Shown here in pieces: positions 8,848 through 15,976 of a stretch of DNA of 25,844 nucleotides. The notes under the pieces are model-generated. The model was given only the letters and a program-made list of their open reading frames with translations. It was not told where the DNA came from and ran no database searches. Origin of the DNA: UBA3222 sp002363035 (GTDB lineage Bacteria; Verrucomicrobiota; Verrucomicrobiia; Opitutales; UBA9783); assembly GCA_946646575.1 (NCBI GenBank), contig CAMPCR010000007.1, forward strand, positions 1 to 25,844, written 5' to 3'. Position 1 is the first letter of the stretch. Each line of letters starts with the position of its first letter. Made by a program: the position numbers and the translations under genes.

Positions 8848-9978
8848 TCACCTCACTACATGCAAACACTCGCAAATCACCACCGCCGCACCGACCCACC
8901 AACAGATGCAATACGAAATCGTGATGCGTTCGCCGCTTGTTTTGAGTAAGCGATACGGTCCGAAAACGGTAAAAACGGTGCAAATCACGCCGACGATTGC
9001 GAAGATGGCGACGAAGGCGTTTGGGCACAGGAAATTAATGACGGTCGGGACAAAACAAATCACGATGCGCGCCGCCGATTTCGGCATATGCGTTCCGAGC
9101 GCATGCATCATGCCGACGGCGACACCGATGGCGGAGGTCGTAATTCCAAACACGGTTAAAAATTTCAGAAGCGTTTCAATCAAATCTGAACCCGACGCTT
9201 TACAAAGGAATTTTGTCAGTTCGCCGACGGACACCTGATGTACCTGCATTTGTTGAAAGAATTCGGGACTGCTTTCAAAAATTTTCGTTAATACGCACAC
9301 CGTCCATGAAAGATACACGGTCACAATAAGCAACAATCCGATAAAAATCGCGAAGCGTACCTTACCAACATCATGTTCCAGATAGGCATACACGTGCGGA
9401 CAGATCATTTGCATCACGAAAGAGCAGAAGATAACCGGCAGAAACGTCGGAATTTCGTTCCATTGCGGACTTGCAAGCAATAATTCCGACGGTACGTTGG
9501 AAAAACCGATGGTAAAAACGGAAGCCGAAATAATACCGACCAGCAACAGTACAAAAACGGAATTTAAGTTGGCAAAGACGGTCTCTTTTAAACAGAGGCA
9601 CAAAAATAGACCGATCCCGCAGGCAATCACAACGCCGTTGTAGTTTAAAGACCAATTTTTGCTGACAGTATCGGCAAGTCCCGAGAAATAGGCGGTTAAA
9701 ACTGCGAATGATAAGCCATAAAAGCTTGCCGAAAGCATTCCGAAAGTCAGCTTGTCACCGTGTTTTTTTGCAATGTCCACCACCGAAGCGGGCGTTTGAT
9801 AAATTTCATTCAATCGAACAACCATCATGGAGGTATGGTAGCTGACGAACAGCATCAACAAAATCGTGACCGTCAACAATCCGATACCGATGTTAACCGA
9901 GGTCATCGGCAACGCCAACAGCCCGGCTCCGATGGACGTTCCGGCAACGAGTAATGACGAATGTAACATTTTTTTCAT
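8848..9978 (-). CDS. HAAAP-family aromatic amino acid permease, paralogue 1
   Basis: 376 residues, very hydrophobic, about 11 predicted membrane spans in the inner membrane. Members of this family (TyrP, Mtr, TnaB type; LeuT-like fold) import Tyr or Trp by proton symport. Family marks: the TM1 unwound segment GTSIGAGLLALPM (about 14-26), CSFVMQMICPHVYAYL in the middle, and VSVGELTKFLC then TTSAIGVAVGMMHALG near the C-terminus. AAAGGA precedes the ATG. It is the last of six paralogues and alone sits behind its own leader with an aromatic-rich short frame (9994-10098). In the middle motif it groups with the next two paralogues (S-F-x-M-Q-x-x-C-P). The substrate cannot be read from sequence. Confidence 0.93.
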   Translation of the reverse strand: MKKMLHSSLLVAGTSIGAGLLALPMTSVNIGIGLLTVTILLMLFVSYHTSMMVVRLNEIYQTPASVVDIAKKHGDKLTFGMLSASFYGLSFAVLTAYFSGLADTVSKNWSLNYNGVVIACGIGLFLCLCLKETVFANLNSVFVLLLVGIISASVFTIGFSNVPSELLLASPQWNEIPTFLPVIFCSFVMQMICPHVYAYLEHDVGKVRFAIFIGLLLIVTVYLSWTVCVLTKIFESSPEFFQQMQVHQVSVGELTKFLCKASGSDLIETLLKFLTVFGITTSAIGVAVGMMHALGTHMPKSAARIVICFVPTVINFLCPNAFVAIFAIVGVICTVFTVFGPYRLLKTSGERITISYCICWWVGAAVVICECLHVVR

Positions 9979-10164
9979 AGTATTTCCTTTTGCTTAAAAA
10001 AATAAAAAGATGTGGTTGGAAGGTTCTTCTGCGCTTAGCGCAAAACCAAAACCAAAGAAGAAATAATAATGCCTCCTTCGGAGACAATACGATCCCACTC
10101 GCCCGGTAATAACGGCGACCGATTGGAGAAATTCGCTATATTCTCTGTCTCCATGAGATCGACA
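9979..10164 (-). promoter_or_regulatory. Structured 5' leader with competing helices (attenuator candidate)
   Basis: On the minus strand GGAGACA (10146-10152) is the exact complement of TGTCTCC (10080-10086). TGTCTCC can instead fold back on the next bases as CTCC-GAA-GGAG (10073-10083), hiding the AAGGAGG. The upstream GGAGACA region also has its own hairpin (GAGAA/TTCTC, 10126-10145). Downstream, a GCGC-TAA-GCGC hairpin (10031-10041) can extend to a TGGTT/AACCA base and is followed by a T-rich tract (9997-10010), which resembles a terminator. The mutually exclusive helices are directly visible; switching is inference. Confidence 0.5.
9994..10098 (-). CDS. Candidate Tyr/Phe-rich leader peptide before permease 1
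   Basis: A 34-codon frame starts at GTG 10098 and stops 15 bases before the permease ATG. 11 of 34 residues are Tyr or Phe, with a block HYYFFFGFGF (10-19) encoded by TAT TAT TTC TTC TTT, GGT, TTT, GGT, TTT. A Tyr-Tyr-Phe run directly before an aromatic permease, inside RNA with competing helices, fits a leader peptide whose ribosome stalls when Tyr or Phe is scarce. Against: the GTG has only a weak upstream GGGCGA, the DNA is T-rich so other frames also give Phe, Leu and Trp (a TTG-started frame reads LLFLLWFWF), and the strong AAGGAGG lies inside the frame at 10072-10078. Confidence 0.4.
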   Translation of the reverse strand: MGSYCLRRRHYYFFFGFGFALSAEEPSNHIFLFF

Positions 10165-10170
10165 ACCTTG

Positions 10171-10198
10171 ATGCTACACAAAAAAAGAACGAATGCAA
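10171..10198 (-). promoter_or_regulatory. Candidate promoter for permease 1 leader
   Basis: TTGCAT (10193-10198), a 16-base spacer and TAGCAT (10171-10176) on the minus strand would start RNA near 10164, giving a leader of about 186 bases. The match is moderate. The remaining gap up to 10306 holds nothing else I can support. Confidence 0.35.
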
Positions 10199-10306
10199 GC
10201 TTTTTTCAACAAATTTTCGAACAAAAGCTGAAAATCCTTCCAAAAATCGCCACGGAAACAGCAATCACGCGGAATCAACCTCCGTACAAAACGGGCGGAA
10301 AGAAAT

Positions 10307-11434
10307 TTACAAAAACGCCTGTCCCAACTCGCAGGCGACAATAATGATGCCAAAAACACAACAAATCAAACCGCCGAAAGAACCTTTCCCCGTCTGCTTT
10401 TTGATGAGATAATACGGTACAAAAATCATAAAAACCGTTGCAATCGCTCCCGAAAACGCAAAAACGCGGACAAACATATCCTGCGAAATAAAGTTTAGAA
10501 CGGCAGGCACAAGACAGACGACAAAACGCGCCGCCGTTTTTGGCAACAAGACCTGCAACGACTGCAACAGACCGATAGCAAAACCGATGGCGGATGTCAT
10601 GATGGATAACAGCGTCAGAATCTTTAAGAGGGTACCGATAAACGGATACGGCGACGTATCGCAGAGGAAGCCGATCAATTCCCCAACGGAGATTTCATGC
10701 GCACGCAGGCGCTGCAAAAATTCCGTATCGTGAGCCGTAATGTTTTTCAGAACACACACAACCCACAGCATATAAATAATTCCCGGAACGGAAATTCCGA
10801 GGATCAAAGCGCGACTGATTTTTTTCCGATCGCCCGCCAAATCACCATAGATACGCGGACAAATTGTTTGCATAATAAAGGACGTAAAAATGATGGGCAA
10901 AAATCCCGGAAGTTCACGCCAACGGGTTTCGGTTTGAATTCTCACCTGCGGATATGCCGCTCCGACGTAGATAATTGCCATTAAAATCGCCGCAAGCAAA
11001 ACGCATACGAACGAAGAATTTAAGTCGGCGAACCGCTTGGCGTTCAAACTTAAAATACCGAACAGACCACAGGCGCTCAGGCAGACGATTGTTTCATAAC
11101 GGAACGAACAAAAACGACTGAACGTATCGGAAAAGCACGAAAAGTATCCCGTCAGAAGGCTGAAAGACAGCAAATAAATGCTGGTTAACGTAAGGACAAA
11201 AAGCCGTTTTCCCGTGTAACTGCGACAAATAACGTCCATCGACGCCGGTGATTTATACAGTTCATTTAATTCCACCGCCATCATGGAGGAACGATAAGCA
11301 ATGAAAACGCACAATGCCGCCAATGTAAGCAACAACCTGAAGTCCAAATTACACCCCGAGAGCGGCAACGCCAAAAAACCCGCTCCGATGGATGTTCCGA
11401 CAATCAGCAATGTTGCGTGGATAAAACGCCTCAC
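10307..11434 (-). CDS. HAAAP-family aromatic amino acid permease, paralogue 2
   Basis: 375 residues from GTG 11434. The open frame extends to a TTG at 11518, but the GTG lines up with the N-termini of the other paralogues and gives the common length of 374-376; neither start has a good ribosome-binding site. About 11 membrane spans. Family marks: GTSIGAGFLALPLSG in TM1, YFSCFSDTFSRFC, TSFIMQTICPRIYGDL, EISVGELIGFLCD and MTSAIGFAIGLLQSLQ. It follows paralogue 3 by 88 bases, probably in one transcript, and shares the S-F-x-M-Q-x-x-C-P middle motif with paralogues 1 and 3. Proton-coupled uptake of an aromatic amino acid is the family role; the exact substrate is unknown. Confidence 0.9.
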   Translation of the reverse strand: MRRFIHATLLIVGTSIGAGFLALPLSGCNLDFRLLLTLAALCVFIAYRSSMMAVELNELYKSPASMDVICRSYTGKRLFVLTLTSIYLLSFSLLTGYFSCFSDTFSRFCSFRYETIVCLSACGLFGILSLNAKRFADLNSSFVCVLLAAILMAIIYVGAAYPQVRIQTETRWRELPGFLPIIFTSFIMQTICPRIYGDLAGDRKKISRALILGISVPGIIYMLWVVCVLKNITAHDTEFLQRLRAHEISVGELIGFLCDTSPYPFIGTLLKILTLLSIMTSAIGFAIGLLQSLQVLLPKTAARFVVCLVPAVLNFISQDMFVRVFAFSGAIATVFMIFVPYYLIKKQTGKGSFGGLICCVFGIIIVACELGQAFL

Positions 11435-11522
11435 ACCGCCAAGGTAACGGGGCACCCGATGATAAGGCAAACATTTATTCCCGCGGACAACAATAGCGTT
11501 CGACGCCTTTTGCTTCAATACA

Positions 11523-12647
11523 TCACTTCCATTCGTACAAAATTTCGCAAATCACAACCGTCAGACCGAACAGGAAGCAAAACAATCCGCTTAAAGAGTG
11601 CTGTTTCATATGGCGCACCGTCAGATAATACGGTACGAAAATCGTAAAAACTGCCGAAATCATCCCGATAAACGTTAAAATGTGGATAAACAGGTTTGGC
11701 GCAAAAAGATTGATAACGGCAGGGAGGAAGCAGATAAAGAAACGCGCCAACGGTTTCGGTAACAAATTTTGCAACGATTGCAACAAACCGATACCGTAAC
11801 CGATGGCGGACGTTACAACCCCGAGTGCGGTAACCGTTTTTAAAACCGCACCGACGGAAGCGTACGGCAACCTGTCGCACAGGAAGGCAATCAGTTCGCC
11901 GACGGAAACCGCATGCGCCCGCAAGCGTTGCCAAAAAATCGGGTCTTCGGAAGCCGTTTTCAGTACGCAAATCATCCACAACGCGTAAATCATCCCCGGA
12001 ATCAAACACCCGAGAAACAACGCGCGACGGACGGTTTTTTTCTGACCGTTTAAATTCTTATAAATATAAGGGCAGACGGTTTGCATGGTGAAGGAGGCGA
12101 ACAAAATCGGCAAAAAACACGGCAATTCCCGAAGGTTTGTTTGTGTTTCGATCGTTCCCGACGAACAGGAAATGGAAATCTGCAAAAGAATGAGCAAAAT
12201 TGCCGCCAGAAACGCAAATACGAACAAAGAATTTAAATTCGAAAAAAGGCGCGTTCGGAGGCTTAAAATAAGAAACAATCCGCAGGCACTCGCGATAATG
12301 CCGATTGGACGATTGACGGGCAAAAACGCACAAAGCATATCGGAAAAACAGGCAAAGTAACCCGTCAGGAAGCTCAGCGAAAGCAAATATAAACTTGTTA
12401 AGGCGACGACAAAAATCCAACGCCCGACATGCACGCGACACAATTCATCCAACGATGCCGACGATTGATAAAATTCGTTTAAATCGACCGCCATGACGGA
12501 AGAACGGTACGTGACAAATATGCAGATGAGCGTTGCCGAAACAATCAGCGGCACATTCAAATGCGCACCCGACAACGGCAGTGCCAAAAATCCCGCACCG
12601 ATGGCGGTTCCAATCACCAAAGCCGTCGCGTGGATAAAAGATTTCAC
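11523..12647 (-). CDS. HAAAP-family aromatic amino acid permease, paralogue 3
   Basis: 374 residues from GTG 12647, chosen because its product begins VKSFIHATALVIGTAIGAG in register with the other paralogues. A TTG at 12692 would add 15 residues and would start inside the dyad and promoter region. About 11 membrane spans. Marks: GTAIGAGFLALPLSGAH, YFACFSDMLCAF, ASFTMQTVCPYIYKNL, AVSVGELIAFLCDRLP and TSAIGYGIGLLQSLQ. It is the first gene of the unit 3-2 and lies behind a candidate promoter with an inverted repeat. Unlike the two leaders described elsewhere, no aromatic-rich short frame precedes it. Confidence 0.9.
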   Translation of the reverse strand: MKSFIHATALVIGTAIGAGFLALPLSGAHLNVPLIVSATLICIFVTYRSSVMAVDLNEFYQSSASLDELCRVHVGRWIFVVALTSLYLLSLSFLTGYFACFSDMLCAFLPVNRPIGIIASACGLFLILSLRTRLFSNLNSLFVFAFLAAILLILLQISISCSSGTIETQTNLRELPCFLPILFASFTMQTVCPYIYKNLNGQKKTVRRALFLGCLIPGMIYALWMICVLKTASEDPIFWQRLRAHAVSVGELIAFLCDRLPYASVGAVLKTVTALGVVTSAIGYGIGLLQSLQNLLPKPLARFFICFLPAVINLFAPNLFIHILTFIGMISAVFTIFVPYYLTVRHMKQHSLSGLFCFLFGLTVVICEILYEWK

Positions 12648-12692
12648 GATGCTACCGTAGAAAATCGGGCTTTGTAAAGCAAGGACGAACAA

Positions 12693-12730
12693 GTATATTC
12701 ACCATATACGCTGTAAAACCGACATCGCAA
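12693..12730 (-). promoter_or_regulatory. Promoter with overlapping operator-like dyad, permease 3
   Basis: Minus-strand TTGCGA (12725-12730), a 16-base spacer and TATATG (12703-12708) form a candidate promoter. The -10 box overlaps a perfect inverted repeat GTATAT-TCACC-ATATAC (12693-12709), where a repressor could block RNA polymerase. A second small dyad GCTTT-GT-AAAGC lies at 12669-12680. No regulator gene is nearby. Confidence 0.4.
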
Positions 12731-12837
12731 CTTTGTCAAAATCGTCTTCCGAACACGACGGGGCTGGATTGAAACTTTTAAAATTCATTTCCGGCATTTG
12801 CGGCAACGCTCTTTGAGGAACGGAGTGGCGGAAGTGG

Positions 12838-13218
12838 TCAGCATAAACCTTGGAGTAACGGCACTCTTTCAACCGAGGCGGCGGTTACCAATGCCTTGTC
12901 GTAAGTCGCAAGCATTGCCTGCTTATCCATTGCCAGCCGTAAATAGGATGCATCGTAAAATGTTAAATGGTGCTTTTGCGCCAAACCATAAACATCCGAC
13001 CATTGGCAGGCTTCGATTGCAATCGACCCGAGCAGGATTTGAACCGAAGCCTTCAATGTTTCGGTCAGCGTGCCCTTCTTCTCTTTCCACAGAAGCACAT
13101 TTCCGACTTCGTACGGCAACAGCGACGGTGCCGACATTTCGAGCACACGGTCGAAAAAAGCATCATCCGAACGCTCAATCGCTTCGATGAGATATGAAGC
13201 GTCAATCACCGCTTGCAT
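12838..13218 (-). CDS. vapC: PIN-domain ribonuclease toxin, VapC type
   Basis: 126 residues, the usual VapC size. PIN-domain toxins are metal-dependent RNases that cut tRNA or rRNA when their antitoxin is lost. The four acidic residues are present: D6 (VIDASYL), E37 (PYEVGN), D89 (TFYDASYL) and D107 (ATYDKAL), so it should be active. The ATG overlaps the end of the antitoxin gene by 17 bases, typical of a translationally coupled pair. It sits between the two permease sets and is not related to transport. Confidence 0.93.
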   Translation of the reverse strand: MQAVIDASYLIEAIERSDDAFFDRVLEMSAPSLLPYEVGNVLLWKEKKGTLTETLKASVQILLGSIAIEACQWSDVYGLAQKHHLTFYDASYLRLAMDKQAMLATYDKALVTAASVERVPLLQGLC

Positions 13219-13426
13219 AATCCCGACCTTTGCGGATCATGGCAACAATCTCTTCGCGCGTCATTTTTTCTTTGTTGTTTTTTATCAATGCCAAACGTAC
13301 CGCATCCATCGCTGGTACAACGGAATACTTTTGCCCTTTGTAAGTGAAAAAAATCGGCTTTTCGTCAACGTGTTTCAGCAAGTCATAGAGGTCTTTTCTG
13401 AGTGCCGTTGCAGTCATCATCTTCAT
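13202..13426 (-). CDS. Phd/YefM-family antitoxin partner of VapC
   Basis: 74 residues. The N-terminal half has the Phd/YefM DNA-binding pattern (TATALRKDLYDLLKHVDE, then PIFFTYKGQKYSVVPAMDA); the C-terminal half (KEKMTREEIVAMIRKGRDY) is the likely toxin-binding tail. It is encoded just before and overlapping the toxin. It would neutralise the toxin and repress the pair through the upstream palindrome at 13443-13456. The start could be any of the first ATGs (codons 1, 3, 4); GGA lies about 10 bases before the first. Confidence 0.9.
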   Translation of the reverse strand: MKMMTATALRKDLYDLLKHVDEKPIFFTYKGQKYSVVPAMDAVRLALIKNNKEKMTREEIVAMIRKGRDYASGD

Positions 13427-13442
13427 GTTATCAGTATCCGTA

Positions 13443-13456
13443 AAAACGTACGTTTT
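13443..13456. promoter_or_regulatory. Palindromic operator candidate of the toxin-antitoxin pair
   Basis: AAAACGTACGTTTT is a perfect 14-bp palindrome 17 bases upstream of the antitoxin start. Phd-type antitoxins bind such palindromes to repress their own operon. Confidence 0.5.
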
Positions 13457-13673
13457 CGCAAGCTGAAAAAGATGCTATTCCGCAATATACCTGAGGGTTT
13501 TCTGTTTTTCCCCGTATGCGATGCCGAACAGGGAATTAACAACTTTTCCCGGGAACAGGTAATTGTTGAACTCCTGCCATGCCACGTTCCCACTGAAAAC
13601 CGAAGAAACTTTGGAGACGGTTTCGTTCCAAAGAGGAAAAGTACATTTCCCGTACTTTGCCCCTATCAACCAT
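13457..13673 (-). other. Intergenic stretch with an unrecognised 64-codon frame
   Basis: After the last codon of permease 4 a minus-strand frame of 64 codons (TTG 13669 to TAG 13475) runs to the operator region. It has no ribosome-binding site and I recognise nothing in it (it includes VAWQEFNNYLFPGKV). It may be a gene remnant or chance. The same stretch is also open on the plus strand, which weakens the case. Confidence 0.25.
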
Positions 13674-14801
13674 TTAACACAACACCGACCATAATTCGCA
13701 GATTACGACCACCAGACCGCCGACAAAGCACAACCGATGCGGAAGCGTTTTTTGCACCCCCATCGGCTTCAACAGTTTATAGGGAACCAAAATCGCCAAA
13801 ATCGCCAGCATCATACCGCCGAAGGATAAGACCTTCAAAAACGCCTCGGCGACGGTCAGATTGATGAGGACGGGAACGAAACAAAGGACACACTGTGCGA
13901 CGGTTTTCGGCAAAAATGCCTGCAACGGTTGAAGCAATCCCGCCGCAACACCGATGGTGGATGTCAGAACCGCAAACAGTGTAAGCAACTTCAAAAACAC
14001 GCCCATGGTCGGAAGGCTCGAAGATTCGCAAAGGAACCGTATCAATTCGCCGACGGGTACTTTATGTGCCTGTAACCGTTGATAAAAAGCACCGTCGCAC
14101 GCCGCGGCGGTTTTCAGGCAACACAACGTCCACAGAAGGTAAATCACCGCCGGGATCAATAACCCGATGCAAAACGAAAGCTTCAAGCGCTTTAAATCAT
14201 TGCGCAGATAAAAACAAAAGTACGCGCAGGAGCCTTGAATACCGAAAGACGTAAAAAGAATAGGTACCGCTTTGAGCCATTCGTCTGTCCGAAAAGGCAC
14301 ATCCTCCGCAACGGTTTCGGGCATATGTCGGATAGAAACGACGGCAACGGCAATCACCGCCAGCAGGATAACGACGAAAACGGAATTTAAGTCCGAGAAT
14401 AAGCGCGTTTTCAGGTTTAAAAACAAAAATAAACCGCAACCGCACAGTATAATCGAGGGCGTTTTTCCAAGGCGCGAACAGGTCGTCATCGTATCCGCCA
14501 TGCAGGAAAAGTAGACCGTCAGCAATCCGAAAAAAAGCAGGTAAAAACTGCTTAACGTCACCGCGAACAACATTTTTCCACCGTATTGTCGGCTCAATTC
14601 CACAATCGACGCCGGCGTTTTGTGAGCGATGTTCAGTTGGGTAGTCATACAGGATGATTGGTATGCCAGCCACACCATGATCGCAATCATGATGCCGAAC
14701 GACACCATACCGAGGTTCACAACGGTCATCGGAAGCGCAATCAACCCCGCACCGATGGAGGTTCCGGTCACCAAAAAAATCGCATGAATTAACTTTTGCA
14801 T
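13674..14801 (-). CDS. HAAAP-family aromatic amino acid permease, paralogue 4
   Basis: 375 residues, about 11 membrane spans. Starts at ATG 14801 with GAGAG about 9 bases upstream. Marks: GTSIGAGLIALPMTVVN in TM1, YFSCMADTMTTC, TSFGIQGSCAYFCFYL, KVPVGELIRFLCESS and TSTIGVAAGLLQPLQ. The middle motif S-F-G-x-Q places it with paralogues 5 and 6, not with 1-3, and lacks the C-P pair. It is the last gene of the unit 6-5-4, 44 bases after paralogue 5. Family role is proton-coupled import of an aromatic amino acid; the exact substrate is unknown. Confidence 0.93.
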   Translation of the reverse strand: MQKLIHAIFLVTGTSIGAGLIALPMTVVNLGMVSFGIMIAIMVWLAYQSSCMTTQLNIAHKTPASIVELSRQYGGKMLFAVTLSSFYLLFFGLLTVYFSCMADTMTTCSRLGKTPSIILCGCGLFLFLNLKTRLFSDLNSVFVVILLAVIAVAVVSIRHMPETVAEDVPFRTDEWLKAVPILFTSFGIQGSCAYFCFYLRNDLKRLKLSFCIGLLIPAVIYLLWTLCCLKTAAACDGAFYQRLQAHKVPVGELIRFLCESSSLPTMGVFLKLLTLFAVLTSTIGVAAGLLQPLQAFLPKTVAQCVLCFVPVLINLTVAEAFLKVLSFGGMMLAILAILVPYKLLKPMGVQKTLPHRLCFVGGLVVVICELWSVLC

Positions 14802-14845
14802 CCTCGTACTCTCATAAGTCGGTCAAAAAACGCATCCGATTGCTT

Positions 14846-15970
14846 TCAAAACAATTGTTTCAATTCACACAGCACCACGACGATGCCAAACAGGAAGCAA
14901 ACATGTTCACCGACAGTTAGTTTTTGTCCCTGTTTTTTTAGTAAATAATACGGCATGAAAAATACAAAAACCGTCGCCACCATACCGCCGAAGGAGAGAA
15001 TTTTCAAAAAAACGTCGGAAATCGTCAAATTGATCACAACCGGAACGATACAAACCAAAAGACGCGCCAACTTATCCGACAGCAACTCCTTCATGGATTG
15101 AAGCAAGCCGATTGCAATTCCGACGGCGGAGGTTATGACCGCAAGCAGAGTAAGTGTTTTCAAGAAAAATCCCAACGATTTATAATGCGAACAATCACAC
15201 AGAAAGGCAATCAGTTCCCCGACGGACACTTCATGCGCCTGCAAACGTTGATAAAAAACCGCATCGTTTGACGCAATCGTATTTAACACGCACGCAATCC
15301 ACGCAATATAAACGACGGCAGGAAGCAGAATGCCGATGAAAAACGCCAAACGGATTTTTCGTTTATCTCCGTCGAGGTATCCGTAAATCGTATGGCAGAC
15401 GTTTTGCACGCCGAAAGAGGTAAAAATGACCGGTAAGAACGCGAGCAGGTCATTAAACTTCACGGAACCGCCGGAAATCATACCGTGCCCGTCGGTGCGC
15501 GTCTGAAAAATCGCAATCGCAATCACGACTATCAGAAGACCGACAAAGATCGTGTTTAATTGCGAAAAGACACGTGTTTTTAAGCTCAGAAGTCCCAATA
15601 AACCGAGACCGCAAACCAAAACGCCCGTTGTTTGCCCGAAATGACAAAAAGTCTTAATGGTATCCGAAACGCAGGAAAAATAGACCGTCAACAGACTGAA
15701 CGAAAGCAGATAAAAACTCGCCATCGTGATTCCGAACGCTTTTTTCCCCGAATAAACCTCGCTGAGTTGTACAATCGACGACGGCGTCCGATGCAGCGCA
15801 TTCAAATCAACGGTCATCATCGACGATCGCCAGGCAATGTACACCATAGCGGCAATAATAATCGCCGAGAGCGATATTCCCAAGTGCACCGCCAGCATCG
15901 GCAACGCAACCAATCCGGCACCGACACAGGTACCGAAGATGAGACATACGGAGTGAATGAGTTTTTTCAT
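14846..15970 (-). CDS. HAAAP-family aromatic amino acid permease, paralogue 5
   Basis: 374 residues, about 11 membrane spans. ATG 15970 lies 6 bases after the stop of paralogue 6, so the two are probably translated from one message by coupling; there is no clear ribosome-binding site of its own. Marks: GTCVGAGLVALPML in TM1 (Cys replaces the usual Ser or Ala), YFSCVSDTIKTF, TSFGVQNVCHTIYGYL, EVSVGELIAFLCD and TSAVGIAIGLLQSMK. Groups with paralogues 4 and 6. Confidence 0.93.
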   Translation of the reverse strand: MKKLIHSVCLIFGTCVGAGLVALPMLAVHLGISLSAIIIAAMVYIAWRSSMMTVDLNALHRTPSSIVQLSEVYSGKKAFGITMASFYLLSFSLLTVYFSCVSDTIKTFCHFGQTTGVLVCGLGLLGLLSLKTRVFSQLNTIFVGLLIVVIAIAIFQTRTDGHGMISGGSVKFNDLLAFLPVIFTSFGVQNVCHTIYGYLDGDKRKIRLAFFIGILLPAVVYIAWIACVLNTIASNDAVFYQRLQAHEVSVGELIAFLCDCSHYKSLGFFLKTLTLLAVITSAVGIAIGLLQSMKELLSDKLARLLVCIVPVVINLTISDVFLKILSFGGMVATVFVFFMPYYLLKKQGQKLTVGEHVCFLFGIVVVLCELKQLF

Positions 15971-15976
15971 AAGACT

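Noticed and set aside
9893..10087. TTG-started frame with WFWF as the leader of permease 1
   Set aside because: It runs on into the permease gene in another frame and begins with TTG without a ribosome-binding site. The GTG frame ending just before the permease fits better, though it is not proven.
12673..12717. TyrR boxes (TGTAAA-N6-TTTACA) upstream of permease 3
   Set aside because: TGTAAA occurs at 12673 and 12712 but in the same direction and too far apart, with no matching TTTACA at the required spacing.
12699..12788. 29-codon ATG frame upstream of permease 3 as a third leader peptide
   Set aside because: It has only two Phe and one Trp, no Tyr, and no aromatic run. Its -35/-10 context would place transcription inside it, so it does not fit the pattern of the other two leaders.
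13070..13864. Long plus-strand open frame across the toxin-antitoxin pair
   Set aside because: It overlaps three well-supported minus-strand genes, starts inside vapC, and has no recognisable product.
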